From an uncultured Bacilli bacterium (GTDB lineage Bacteria > Bacillota_I > Bacilli_A > RF39 > UBA660), in the NCBI GenBank assembly GCA_910576795.1, contig CAJTIX010000003.1, positions 1-64,000 on the forward strand: 64,000 bases of DNA. The letters run 5' to 3'. The notes beneath the pieces are model-generated. The model made no database searches, was not told where the DNA came from, and worked only from the letters and a program-made list of their open reading frames with translations. Positions 1 through 7,082 of this stretch are shown one piece after another. The position numbers and the translations under genes were made by a program. How positions within the stretch are numbered: the first letter of the stretch is position 1; each line of letters begins with the position of its first letter.

Positions 1-719
1 TGAACTATTTCTACATTTTCGTATTGTTCTTTATATTTACACACATCTAACTTATTATAATCACTTGTTACAATTGTTACTTTTAATTCTAAGAAAGAAA
101 TCATATCTAATATTGTTTTATCTATATAATTATCAATAATTATAATCTTATCTTTCGCCTCTTTTAATAGATTCACAAGTAAAGAATAGGCATCATATAT
201 TTGTCCTTCAAAGAAAATATGATTATTTGCCCTTCTATCTAATTGATCAAATATTTTGTCAAATTTAATATCATAATCAATCAACTTTGTTTCAATATTA
301 GAAATGCGAATAGAATAGTCATTATTTGAAATATATTTTCTCATCACTACAAAAGCATCTATAATCGCAATACTCACTTGCTCTGCAATTGGTGTCCTTA
401 AAATAGTAGCTAGCATTGCAACTCCTTGTTCTGTAAATGCATATGGTAAATACTTTACATTAGTACCTCTCTTATTTCCACTCTCGTTCAAGGTCCCAAT
501 TTGGGACCTTGAAGAATTATATTCATCTTCTGTTAAGTGAAACATATATCTTTCTGGAAAACGATTGATATGTCTTTTTACTGCTTGATTGATTGTCTTG
601 GCTCCATTCTGACAGTTATATAACTTAGCCAAATCACTATCCAACATCACTTGTTTTCCTCTTACTTCATATATCATATCTTCTATCTTTACATCTTCTG
701 TATTAATTAGTTCATACAC
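1..719 (-). CDS. ORF6N domain protein, 3' end beyond the window
   Basis: The protein starts at a GTG (717-719) with AGGAG eight bases upstream and runs open to the left edge, so its C-terminus is missing. The N-terminal ~100 residues match the ORF6N domain of phage and mobile-element antirepressor-like proteins: a MIYEVRGKQVMLD segment, DLAKLYN, a block ending RFPERYMFHLT, and the hallmark YLPYAFTEQGVAML. The rest is a less conserved region rich in Asp, Ile and Lys that could bind a partner. ORF6N proteins are thought to bind DNA and act in phage or host regulation. Many bacterial chromosomes carry solitary copies, so this need not mark a prophage. The gene is divergent from the short-chain dehydrogenase at 872. 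The family call is firm; the function is unknown. Confidence 0.85.
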   Translation of the reverse strand, partial: MYELINTEDVKIEDMIYEVRGKQVMLDSDLAKLYNCQNGAKTINQAVKRHINRFPERYMFHLTEDEYNSSRSQIGTLNESGNKRGTNVKYLPYAFTEQGVAMLATILRTPIAEQVSIAIIDAFVVMRKYISNNDYSIRISNIETKLIDYDIKFDKIFDQLDRRANNHIFFEGQIYDAYSLLVNLLKEAKDKIIIIDNYIDKTILDMISFLELKVTIVTSDYNKLDVCKYKEQYENVEIV

Positions 720-871
720 AGTACCATCTCCTATAGATAATGTACTACATATCTTATAGAATTCCTTTTTTTATCAATATCAACAAGGTACTAAAAATAA
801 TAGCATTTATTTTTCACTTATTTTATTGTATAATAAAGAAAATTATTTTCAAAAAAGAAAGGAGCATCCAA

Positions 872-1630
872 ATGATTGCACTTATTACAGGGGGTAGCTC
901 TGGAATTGGATTATCGATTGCAAAACGATTACATCAACTTGGATATGACATTATATTAGTTGCAAGAGACATAGAGAAATTGCAAAAAGCACAAAATGAA
1001 ATTGGTGGCAATACAGAAGTAATTGCACTTGACATTTCGACACTAAAAAACTGTAAAGAATTGTATAAGCAAGTCAAAGATAGGGATATCGATATCGTAG
1101 TAAATAGTGCTGGTTTCGGGTTACATGGTAAATTTTTAGAACAAAATATGGAAGAACAATTACAAATGATTGACCTTAATGTCAAAACAACACAAATATT
1201 GACCAGATTATTTTTAACTGATTTCAAAGAAAAAAGTCATGGTTATATTTTAAATATCGCATCCACTGCAGCCTTCTCACCAGGACCACTAATGGCATGT
1301 TACTTTGCATCCAAAGCCTATATATTAAGATTAACAGAGGCAATTTCAGAAGAAATCAAACAAGAAAAAAGTAGAGTATATGTCGGTTGTCTATGTCCAG
1401 GACCAGTTGATACACACTTTAACGATCAATTAGGTGTAAAATTTGCAAAAGCACAAAATAGTGATGAATTAGCTACTTATGCAGTACAAAAAATGTTTCA
1501 AAAAAAATTAGTTATTATACCGACATTCAAGCAAAAATTAATTATGTTTCTTAATAAATTTATGCCTACAAAAATATTGCTAAAAATCAATTACAATAAT
1601 CAAATTAAATCTACAAAAAAGAATAAGTAA
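872..1630 (+). CDS. Short-chain dehydrogenase/reductase (SDR, DltE-like)
   Basis: This is a 252-residue classical SDR, a cytosolic NAD(P)-dependent oxidoreductase of unknown substrate. The N-terminal Rossmann motif TGGSSGIG (residues 6-13), the NSAGFG segment, a catalytic Ser in the ASTAAFSPG strand and the YFASK motif (Tyr and Lys of the active site) are all present. The CPGPVDT segment after the active site is also typical. The open frame extends 44 codons further upstream, but that stretch is AT-rich, has no ribosome site and encodes an implausible hydrophobic leader. The ATG at 872 follows AAAGGAG at good spacing. A stem-loop at 1618-1646 overlaps its end. It stands alone between divergent and convergent neighbours, so context gives no pathway. 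Confidence 0.9.
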   Translation: MIALITGGSSGIGLSIAKRLHQLGYDIILVARDIEKLQKAQNEIGGNTEVIALDISTLKNCKELYKQVKDRDIDIVVNSAGFGLHGKFLEQNMEEQLQMIDLNVKTTQILTRLFLTDFKEKSHGYILNIASTAAFSPGPLMACYFASKAYILRLTEAISEEIKQEKSRVYVGCLCPGPVDTHFNDQLGVKFAKAQNSDELATYAVQKMFQKKLVIIPTFKQKLIMFLNKFMPTKILLKINYNNQIKSTKKNK

Positions 1631-1646
1631 ATCATGCTTATTCTTT
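1618..1646. terminator. Bidirectional terminator between SDR gene and small membrane ORF
   Basis: A 10-bp perfect inverted repeat (AAAGAATAAG at 1618-1627, CTTATTCTTT at 1637-1646) with a 9-base loop covers the last codons of the SDR gene and the last codons of the convergent small ORF. A/T-rich flanks on both sides would serve either strand. Confidence 0.65.
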
Positions 1647-1793
1647 ATTAATATATATCATAATCGTTATGCCTAAAATGACAATACCAAACCCTAACAA
1701 ATCAAAAGAAACCTCATTAAATAAAATTGCTGCCAAAATAAATAAAAAAATAGAAATACAAATACCATATGTTAATATTTTTTTTCTCTTCAT
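1638..1793 (-). CDS. Small membrane protein (51 aa), unknown
   Basis: This is a 51-codon frame beginning at the ATG at 1791-1793, preceded by AAGGTG five bases upstream. The product starts MKRKK, then has two hydrophobic segments (about residues 6-25 and 31-48) separated by a short FNEVSFD turn, and ends INKE. This is the pattern of a two-pass membrane microprotein with a positive N-terminus. The longer plus-strand frame over the same bases (1669-1857) has no ribosome site and encodes a Lys/Asn-rich chain, so I judge the minus-strand reading to be the gene. It converges on the SDR gene and shares its terminator. I do not recognise the family. Confidence 0.6.
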   Translation of the reverse strand: MKRKKILTYGICISIFLFILAAILFNEVSFDLLGFGIVILGITIMIYINKE

Positions 1794-1842
1794 ACACTTC
1801 ACCTTAATGACCTATATTAACACTATAACACAATTTTTAAAT

Positions 1843-1871
1843 TTTACAAAATTTTGAATTTGTATTATACT
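1843..1871 (+). promoter_or_regulatory. Sigma-A-type promoter of the LicD gene
   Basis: TTTACA (1843-1848), a 17-base spacer and TATACT (1866-1871) lie just upstream of the AGGTGATAAA ribosome site of the LicD-family gene. Confidence 0.65.
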
Positions 1872-1887
1872 AATATCAGGTGATAAA

Positions 1888-2748
1888 ATGAAGGAGTATA
1901 TACTAAAAGAAAAAGAAAACGGTGAAATTGTTACTGTAAGAGAAATGCAACTAGCTGTTTTAGATATTATGGATGAAATTCACCGTGTCTGTGAAAAAAA
2001 TAATATAAAATACGCATTAATTGCAGGTTCTGCTTTAGGTATCTTAAACTACAAAGGTTTTATTCCCTGGGATGATGATATTGATATATGTATTTTAAGA
2101 GAGGATTGGAAACGTTTTGTAGAAGCTCTCAAAAAAGATTTAAAACCTGATTTTTATTTTCAAAGCTTTGAAGTAGACCAAATGTATTTTCCATTTAACC
2201 CAACAATGAAAATTAGAAAACATGGTACTTATCATGAAGAGGTAAACACATTAATTCGCAACCGTTGTAAATCTGGAGATGGAGTTTATGTAGATGTTGT
2301 AATTTATGATAGTGTATCTGAAAATAAATGGATTCATGAATTATACTGTCTACCAATACGTATTTTAATGTTACCAGCAGTATTATTGCATAATCTGAAT
2401 TTAAAAGGAAAAACAATTAAGAAAATAGCATTTTGGTGGGAAGAAAAATATTCAAAAAAGCAAAAAAATAGCGAATACATTTCGCAAACAATTCTAATAC
2501 CATGGGAAAAACCTTTTAAATCTCCTTCTTTTTCGAAAAAGGATGTATTGCCTTTCCGTTTATACGAATTTGAGGGCAGAGAATTTTACTCCTATAATAA
2601 CATACCTAATATTGTTTCAAAATGGTATGGACCACAATGTTACCGTAAAGATATCTCAAAAGAATGGATTGAGACTTTGCCCATTGAAAAGCGAAAACCA
2701 AAACATACCAAAGATATTAACCTTCACGGAGAAACAAAAAAACCGTAA
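1888..2748 (+). CDS. LicD family phosphotransferase/nucleotidyltransferase-like protein
   Basis: The 286-residue protein has the LicD signature: a helix with a VLDIMDEIHRVCEK-like pattern (about 23-36), a glycine-rich AGSALGILNYKGF strand-loop, and the acidic catalytic motif IPWDDDIDI (about 59-67). LicD proteins transfer phosphocholine or a related group to teichoic acids, polysaccharides or glycoproteins at the cell surface. The donor and acceptor cannot be told from sequence. The length is normal for the family. A strong promoter and its own terminator (2719-2760) mark it as a single-gene unit. The surrounding accessory genes give no capsule or teichoic acid context. Confidence 0.85.
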   Translation: MKEYILKEKENGEIVTVREMQLAVLDIMDEIHRVCEKNNIKYALIAGSALGILNYKGFIPWDDDIDICILREDWKRFVEALKKDLKPDFYFQSFEVDQMYFPFNPTMKIRKHGTYHEEVNTLIRNRCKSGDGVYVDVVIYDSVSENKWIHELYCLPIRILMLPAVLLHNLNLKGKTIKKIAFWWEEKYSKKQKNSEYISQTILIPWEKPFKSPSFSKKDVLPFRLYEFEGREFYSYNNIPNIVSKWYGPQCYRKDISKEWIETLPIEKRKPKHTKDINLHGETKKP

Positions 2749-2760
2749 AGGTTTTTTATT
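2719..2760. terminator. Terminator between LicD gene and rpsR
   Basis: The inverted repeat AACCTTCACGG / CCGTAAAGGTT surrounds an A-rich loop and is followed by TTTTTTATTTT on the plus strand. The A-run in the loop also gives a U-tract to a minus-strand RNA from rpsR, so it may act both ways. Confidence 0.7.
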
Positions 2761-2974
2761 TTACAAATGGTATTAATGCCATGAAACGAGCTTTTTTTAC
2801 TTCATTAGCAATATGTCTTTGATGTTTTGAACAAGCTCCAGTGATTCTTCTAGGTAAAATCTTACCCTTATCTCCACTGATATATTTTCTCATAATTTCT
2901 GCATCTTTATAGTCTACTGATTTTCCAGCACACATTTGACATATTTTTTTCTTTTTTCTATAAAATTCTGCCAT
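2756..2974 (-). CDS. rpsR: 30S ribosomal protein bS18
   Basis: This 72-residue protein is bS18, which pairs with bS6 on the 30S platform. The KILPRRITGACSKHQRHIANEVKKARFMALIPF core is characteristic (residues about 38-70). The N-terminal CQMC together with the later C..H suggests the zinc-binding (Cys-containing) form of S18. It is the last gene of rpsF-ssb-rpsR, the conserved bacterial order, 12 bases after ssb. It is probably controlled with rpsF through the leader upstream of that gene. Confidence 0.98.
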   Translation of the reverse strand: MAEFYRKKKKICQMCAGKSVDYKDAEIMRKYISGDKGKILPRRITGACSKHQRHIANEVKKARFMALIPFVK

Positions 2975-2986
2975 AATATCCTCCTT

Positions 2987-3475
2987 TTAGTCTAGGAAGT
3001 CATCATCGATAGAAACACTATCTCCAAAATCTGCAAATGGATCATTTTCTACACTAACATCATTGGTTGGTGCATTTTGATAATCATAAGGACTTACATG
3101 ATTTGTTTGTCCTTGATTTCCATCACTATCGTCACCTGCATTATATGCAGCTCTTTGTGCTTTACTTTCAATGAAATGGAATTGATCTAATACAACATCT
3201 GTTGTATATCTTTTATTCCCATCTTTATCGTCATAACTTCCTGTTTGCAATCTACCTTCGATTGCGATTTGATTTCCTTTATCAAAATAATTACAGATTG
3301 TTTCAGCTTGTTTTCTCCAAACTACAACATTGATAAAATCTGTTTCTCTTTGTCCATCTTGATTACTGAAAGCTCTATTTACTGCAATTGAAAATCTTGT
3401 AAATGGTACATTAGATGGTGTATATCTTAATTCTGGCTTTGCAGTAAATCTTCCAATTAACATTACTCGGTTCAT
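2987..3475 (-). CDS. ssb: Single-stranded DNA-binding protein
   Basis: The 162-residue SSB has an N-terminal OB fold (residues 1-105, starting MNRVMLIGRFTAKPELRYTPS, with the FINVVVWRKQAE core). A Gln/Asn-rich linker follows, then an acidic C-terminal tip. The tip reads DDDFLD, whereas the usual tip ends DDDIPF or DDDLPF and uses its final Phe to bind partner proteins. SSB coats single-stranded DNA during replication and repair. The gene sits between rpsF and rpsR, as in most Bacillota. Confidence 0.97.
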   Translation of the reverse strand: MNRVMLIGRFTAKPELRYTPSNVPFTRFSIAVNRAFSNQDGQRETDFINVVVWRKQAETICNYFDKGNQIAIEGRLQTGSYDDKDGNKRYTTDVVLDQFHFIESKAQRAAYNAGDDSDGNQGQTNHVSPYDYQNAPTNDVSVENDPFADFGDSVSIDDDFLD

Positions 3476-3488
3476 ATAATACCTCTCT

Positions 3489-3779
3489 TTATTTTTCTAA
3501 TTTTGTAATGAGATGGCGTACAACATCATTACTGATTAAAGCCAAACGGTCGAATTCTTTAATAGCTTGATCATTTTCAGCTTCAACTTCATATACATAG
3601 TAGTATCCACTTTTAAATTTTTTGATTTCATAAGCTAATTCTCTTTGACCCATGTCTTTTTGTTCTGTTATAGTAGCACCATTATCTGTTAGAACTTTTC
3701 CAAAGTTTTCAATCACTTTTTTAATTTCGTCCTCACTTAATGTTGGTCTTACAATAAACATAATTTCATAATTGTTCAT
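3489..3779 (-). CDS. rpsF: 30S ribosomal protein bS6
   Basis: This is a 96-residue bS6, starting MNNYEIMFIVRPTLSEDE and containing the ferredoxin-like fold with the RELAYEIKKFKSGYYYVYEV core. The frame is open for 14 further codons upstream, but the start at 3779 has an AAAGGAGGTG ribosome site directly before it, and the upstream codons overlap a structured leader. It binds bS18 on the 30S platform and leads the rpsF-ssb-rpsR operon. Confidence 0.97.
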   Translation of the reverse strand: MNNYEIMFIVRPTLSEDEIKKVIENFGKVLTDNGATITEQKDMGQRELAYEIKKFKSGYYYVYEVEAENDQAIKEFDRLALISNDVVRHLITKLEK

Positions 3780-3794
3780 TCTTACACCTCCTTT

Positions 3795-3830
3795 TGGTCT
3801 CATCGGCTTCATTCGAAGCAAGGAGTAAAT
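3795..3830 (-). promoter_or_regulatory. Candidate rpsF leader (S6:S18-binding RNA)
   Basis: On the minus strand the 5' leader folds as an outer CUC/GAG pairing around a GCUUC-GAAU-GAAGC hairpin, with unpaired CCGAU on its 3' side, just ahead of the ribosome site. A bulged CCG beside a hairpin is the known S6:S18 recognition feature of rpsF leaders, which mimic the 16S rRNA site. I matched it by eye only. Confidence 0.5.
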
Positions 3831-3845
3831 TCATACTCGCTATAG

Positions 3846-3874
3846 ATTATAACAAAAAAGCTTTTCAATGTAAA
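3846..3874 (-). promoter_or_regulatory. Promoter of rpsF-ssb-rpsR
   Basis: On the minus strand TTTACA (3869-3874), a 17-base spacer and TATAAT (3846-3851) precede the rpsF leader. The spacer and -35 box lie inside the stem-loop that terminates the upstream gene. Confidence 0.75.
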
Positions 3875-3883
3875 GCTTTTTCT
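3855..3883 (-). terminator. Terminator after the 3931-4599 gene
   Basis: A 10-bp inverted repeat (AAAAAGCTTT / AAAGCTTTTT) with a 7-base loop lies downstream of the minus-strand hypothetical gene and is followed by T's in that direction. It physically overlaps the rpsF promoter. Confidence 0.65.
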
Positions 3884-3930
3884 AATTATATGTATTTTTA
3901 AATTTATTATGATTACCTTGCAAATCTATA

Positions 3931-4599
3931 TCAGTTATTCAATTTCACTTTTTGTTTGATTTCTTCATTATCCAAACTTTGTGTGTATGATACATTAGTA
4001 TAATGTATTAATAAGTCCCTATATATTTTTAGCTGTTCACTAGATAATGGAGGTTTTGCAGAACAAGATGATAATTCTTTCATTTCATTTATCTTTTTAA
4101 AAGAAATATTAGTACTGTTTTCTAATAATGTATATTTCTTTCTATTCAATTCATTTTCCAAATGGCAATCTTCATTATCAGCTTTTATATAATAAATTTG
4201 TTCATTTATATTAAAAATCCTTTTTATCAAGAAATAATATGACTTTTTCAGTAGATACTTTTCTGATGGGTATTGTTTGAAAAAAGACTTTTTCAGTTGA
4301 TGATATTCTCTTTTATTTTCACTAGAATAACCATCAAAAAATATAATATCCAATGCTAAAAATAAGGGAAACTTTGTACAAAAAACCAAAATCAAATCTA
4401 ATAATGCAGAAGTAAAAAATAAGATTGGTTGTATGAGTACACTAAACTTTTTTGATTTCAATTCTTTAACGTCAAGTACAATCTTTAATTGTTCCTGTAA
4501 AGAATCAATTCTTTCCTGACAACACATTTCTTTCATATTACAAACTGTCATATCATAAACACATTTATCTAAATATTTTTGTTTTGGATGATTTTTCAT
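3931..4599 (-). CDS. Hypothetical protein with two central membrane segments
   Basis: I do not recognise this 222-residue protein. The start at 4599 (MKNHPKQKYLDK) has AGAGG seven bases upstream; the in-frame ATG eight codons earlier has no ribosome site. Visible features are a Cys-containing N-terminal region (CNMKEMCCQER, about residues 21-31), a hydrophobic block at about 50-85 that could form a membrane hairpin, and a long Lys/Tyr-rich C-terminal half likely to be helical. It lies 42 bases after the exported endonuclease/phosphatase-like gene and ends in its own terminator, so the two may be co-transcribed. No function can be assigned. Confidence 0.6.
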   Translation of the reverse strand: MKNHPKQKYLDKCVYDMTVCNMKEMCCQERIDSLQEQLKIVLDVKELKSKKFSVLIQPILFFTSALLDLILVFCTKFPLFLALDIIFFDGYSSENKREYHQLKKSFFKQYPSEKYLLKKSYYFLIKRIFNINEQIYYIKADNEDCHLENELNRKKYTLLENSTNISFKKINEMKELSSCSAKPPLSSEQLKIYRDLLIHYTNVSYTQSLDNEEIKQKVKLNN

Positions 4600-4641
4600 A
4601 AAGTACCTCTTTTCTCTTACCATTTTAATGGTATATCAAAA

Positions 4642-5628
4642 TTACCTATGTTCAAAATAAACTAAAACTGCCTTGTGGTCACTACTAGGATTATCTAACA
4701 TATGATATTCACTAATTTGAAACATATTAGAATAAAAGATGTAATCAACTTTTTTGGGTAATGTCGTATAGATTCCATCTTCTAACTTTCCCTTATAAGT
4801 ATCATCTTCACCAATCGCTACGTTAATTCCACGTTGTGATAATTGATCTATAAAATACTTCATATTATCAGATTCTAAGTCAGCGTTAAAATCTCCTGTA
4901 ATAATAATAGGAAGTGGTAATTGAGCATTATCTTGATCAATTAGTTCCAAAAGTGCATCCATTTGTCTTTTTTGAATTGTATCAACACCATAATCTAAAT
5001 GTGTATTATAACAACGTACATATCCAATACCATCTATCGCGCATACTCCAGATGTTACAATTCTAGCCATTATGGAACCTTCTTGAATTCCTTGTACCAT
5101 TTCCTCCATATTTTGTGGTATCCAAGGCAATGTGATTGTCATTGGCATATATATTTCACAGGCAGCTATACTATTGGTTTCATTTGCAAAACTAAGACAA
5201 TTGCCGATGATTCCAGTCCCCCACCTAGGTTCTCCAATTAAATCATATTGATAGTTTTCTAAATCTTCTCCTAAAGTATCTGTTGTTGAACATTTCATTT
5301 CTTGTGTTCCAACAATATCCACACTATTTTGAGCAAGTGAAATCACTAAGTCAGCACCACTTTGAAAATGACTATCCTCACTTGTATATTTGTTTTGTAC
5401 ATTAATTGTACAAACTGAAAATGTTTCATCCTCTTCCATATTAATTGGATTATTACGAATGTAATCCAAATCCATCTCATACCGTATCAACTGTGCTTGT
5501 TTTTTAGCATTTCTTTGTCCATGTTCTATCAAGGTGATACCGGAAACCAAAAGTGCAAAACATAATGTCACATCCATAAATTTTATCTTAATTTTAAATT
5601 TTTTTCGTTCCTTAATTTGCTTAGACAT
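4642..5628 (-). CDS. Membrane-anchored endonuclease/exonuclease/phosphatase family protein
   Basis: After a basic N-terminus (MSKQIKERKKFKIKIKF) comes one hydrophobic segment (about residues 19-37), so the catalytic domain is probably outside the membrane. The domain is an EEP/DNase I-like fold: VGTQEMK (the metal-binding Glu), a NTHLD strand, ITGDFNAD and the C-terminal SDHKAVLV (catalytic Asp-His). EEP proteins cleave phosphodiesters in DNA, phospholipids or inositol phosphates; the substrate is not evident. The start at 5628 is chosen because GGAGG lies eight bases before it. A promoter of its own lies at 5656-5683. Confidence 0.85.
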   Translation of the reverse strand: MSKQIKERKKFKIKIKFMDVTLCFALLVSGITLIEHGQRNAKKQAQLIRYEMDLDYIRNNPINMEEDETFSVCTINVQNKYTSEDSHFQSGADLVISLAQNSVDIVGTQEMKCSTTDTLGEDLENYQYDLIGEPRWGTGIIGNCLSFANETNSIAACEIYMPMTITLPWIPQNMEEMVQGIQEGSIMARIVTSGVCAIDGIGYVRCYNTHLDYGVDTIQKRQMDALLELIDQDNAQLPLPIIITGDFNADLESDNMKYFIDQLSQRGINVAIGEDDTYKGKLEDGIYTTLPKKVDYIFYSNMFQISEYHMLDNPSSDHKAVLVYFEHR

Positions 5629-5655
5629 ATAAAATTCCTCCATACATTGCTTTTT

Positions 5656-5683
5656 ATTATATTATAAAACTCAATTTTGTCAA
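5656..5683 (-). promoter_or_regulatory. Promoter of the EEP-family gene
   Basis: TTGACA (5678-5683), a 16-base spacer and TATAAT (5656-5661) read on the minus strand about 28 bases before the start codon. Confidence 0.7.
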
Positions 5684-5685
5684 AT

Positions 5686-5706
5686 CAAAAAAGGAGTAAT
5701 ACTCCT
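5686..5706 (-). terminator. Terminator of the ychF-YwaF-BI-1 operon
   Basis: AGGAGT/ACTCCT with a three-base loop, followed by TTTTTTGA on the minus strand, overlaps the stop codon region of the Bax-inhibitor gene. Confidence 0.7.
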
Positions 5707-6352
5707 AATCGTTTGACTTTCCAAATAGTCTTAATAAATCTAAGAAAATGTTAATGAAATCTAAATACAATTCCAATGCTCCAATAATCGCTAAATTGTC
5801 TTCATTCTCAAAATTGTAACTCAACAACTTAATTTTTTGAATATCATAAGCGGTAAATCCTAAAAAGACAAGTACACTGATACAAGAAATTACCAAATCA
5901 AATGTTTCACTACCAATAAAATAATTGACAATAATACAAATGATTATTCCAATCAATGCCATCAATAAAAAGGTACTGATTTTAGTCAAATCCAACTTTG
6001 TGAAATGTCCAAATATCGCAAACATACCAAATAATACAGCCGATATTAAGAATACAAACATAATAGATTCTAACGCAAATGCAACAAAAATAGATGCGAA
6101 TGTTAATCCTGTCACAAAGGAATATAACAAAAACATAATTTTTGCCGTCATTGGGTTCATTTTACGTACTCGTGCAGAAAGCACAATTACCAAAACAAAC
6201 TCGGCAATAATTAAAAACCAATACATCCCATTCGAAAAAATATTGTATAACATATTTTCTTGTGTTGAAACATAATATCCTGTTCCAAATGTTACCACAA
6301 GACCTAAAAACATCCATAAAAACACTTTTGACATTACTTTACTAATTTCCAT
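5705..6352 (-). CDS. Bax inhibitor-1 / YccA family membrane protein
   Basis: This 215-residue protein has seven hydrophobic segments and the BI-1 family landmarks: a central YSFVTGLTFASIF segment and a C-terminal LVFLGFTAYDIQKIK (about residues 160-174) followed by ALELYLDFINIFLDLLRLFG. Bacterial BI-1 proteins such as YetJ act as pH-sensitive calcium leak channels; the family role here is inferred. A strong AAGGAGG ribosome site lies five bases before the ATG. It overlaps the upstream membrane gene by 11 bases, so translation is probably coupled. Confidence 0.92.
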   Translation of the reverse strand: MEISKVMSKVFLWMFLGLVVTFGTGYYVSTQENMLYNIFSNGMYWFLIIAEFVLVIVLSARVRKMNPMTAKIMFLLYSFVTGLTFASIFVAFALESIMFVFLISAVLFGMFAIFGHFTKLDLTKISTFLLMALIGIIICIIVNYFIGSETFDLVISCISVLVFLGFTAYDIQKIKLLSYNFENEDNLAIIGALELYLDFINIFLDLLRLFGKSND

Positions 6353-7079
6353 GTCGATCCTCCTTATTTTTAATATATACAGGAATATACAAAATCATTA
6401 CAACTGTAATTCCTACCAACTCTAGTATAGGCACTGGGCTAATCTTACGAAGAATTGGAAACAAAGTATAAATATGTGCAGGTAACTCATTTGACATAAT
6501 ATAATTCGTTCCAAATATATAATTGACAATCATCATTGTAATAAAAATGACATTTGCCCATATATATGTCCAAAAAACATCATTCAAACCAATTGTATGA
6601 TCATCCATATACAAAATAAAATAACTAAATATCATTAATAAATGATGACTAATAAAATATTGATAAAATACAAAATAATCAAAACTACTTACCAAATCTG
6701 GATAAATCACTGCTGGTAAAGGACCTATAAAAGTTAGAAAAAATACAATATGATAAAGCTTTTTACTTTGCGTAAGTAAATAAATCATAAATAAATTCCC
6801 AGCAATAAAGCAAAAATGAAGTGGCAAATGAACACGAATATCATATACACCATAGTAAATATAACTACCATAATAAATCAGCATATTGCCAATTAAAATG
6901 GCAAACATAATATGACGAATTTTCTTTTTATGATGAGAATTAATCTGTTTGATTTTATTGCGATATTTATAAATCATCACAAGAGCAATCAAAAGTACAG
7001 CCAAACAACCAAAATGTATACTACCAAATAATTGAAAAGGAATCCCTGGTTTTTCGTCTAGAAAAAATTCCCTTAACAT
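6342..7079 (-). CDS. YwaF/TIGR02206 family integral membrane protein
   Basis: The 245-residue protein has about seven membrane segments and matches the TIGR02206 (YwaF) pattern: a FGSIHFGCLAVLL start, LPLHFCFIAGNLFMIYLL in the third segment, a GPLPAVIYPDL loop and a YFISHHLLMIFSYFILY helix with the conserved His pair. The function of this family is unknown. The ATG lies three bases after the ychF stop codon and has no clear ribosome site, which suggests translational coupling to ychF. Its stop overlaps the BI-1 start. Confidence 0.8.
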   Translation of the reverse strand: MLREFFLDEKPGIPFQLFGSIHFGCLAVLLIALVMIYKYRNKIKQINSHHKKKIRHIMFAILIGNMLIYYGSYIYYGVYDIRVHLPLHFCFIAGNLFMIYLLTQSKKLYHIVFFLTFIGPLPAVIYPDLVSSFDYFVFYQYFISHHLLMIFSYFILYMDDHTIGLNDVFWTYIWANVIFITMMIVNYIFGTNYIMSNELPAHIYTLFPILRKISPVPILELVGITVVMILYIPVYIKNKEDRHGN

Positions 7080-7082
7080 ATT

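Noticed and set aside
740..871. N-terminal extension of the SDR gene
   Set aside because: A/T-rich, no ribosome site, and the Rossmann motif belongs right after the ATG at 872.
1669..1857. 62-codon plus-strand frame downstream of the SDR gene
   Set aside because: No ribosome site, low-complexity Lys/Asn composition, and it is antisense to a better supported small gene.
1..2755. Prophage at the left end, suggested by the ORF6N gene
   Set aside because: No integrase, structural or lysis genes are seen; ORF6N genes are often solitary.
2543..2776. Frame overlapping the 3' end of the LicD gene
   Set aside because: It is a shifted shadow of the LicD coding sequence and runs through a terminator.
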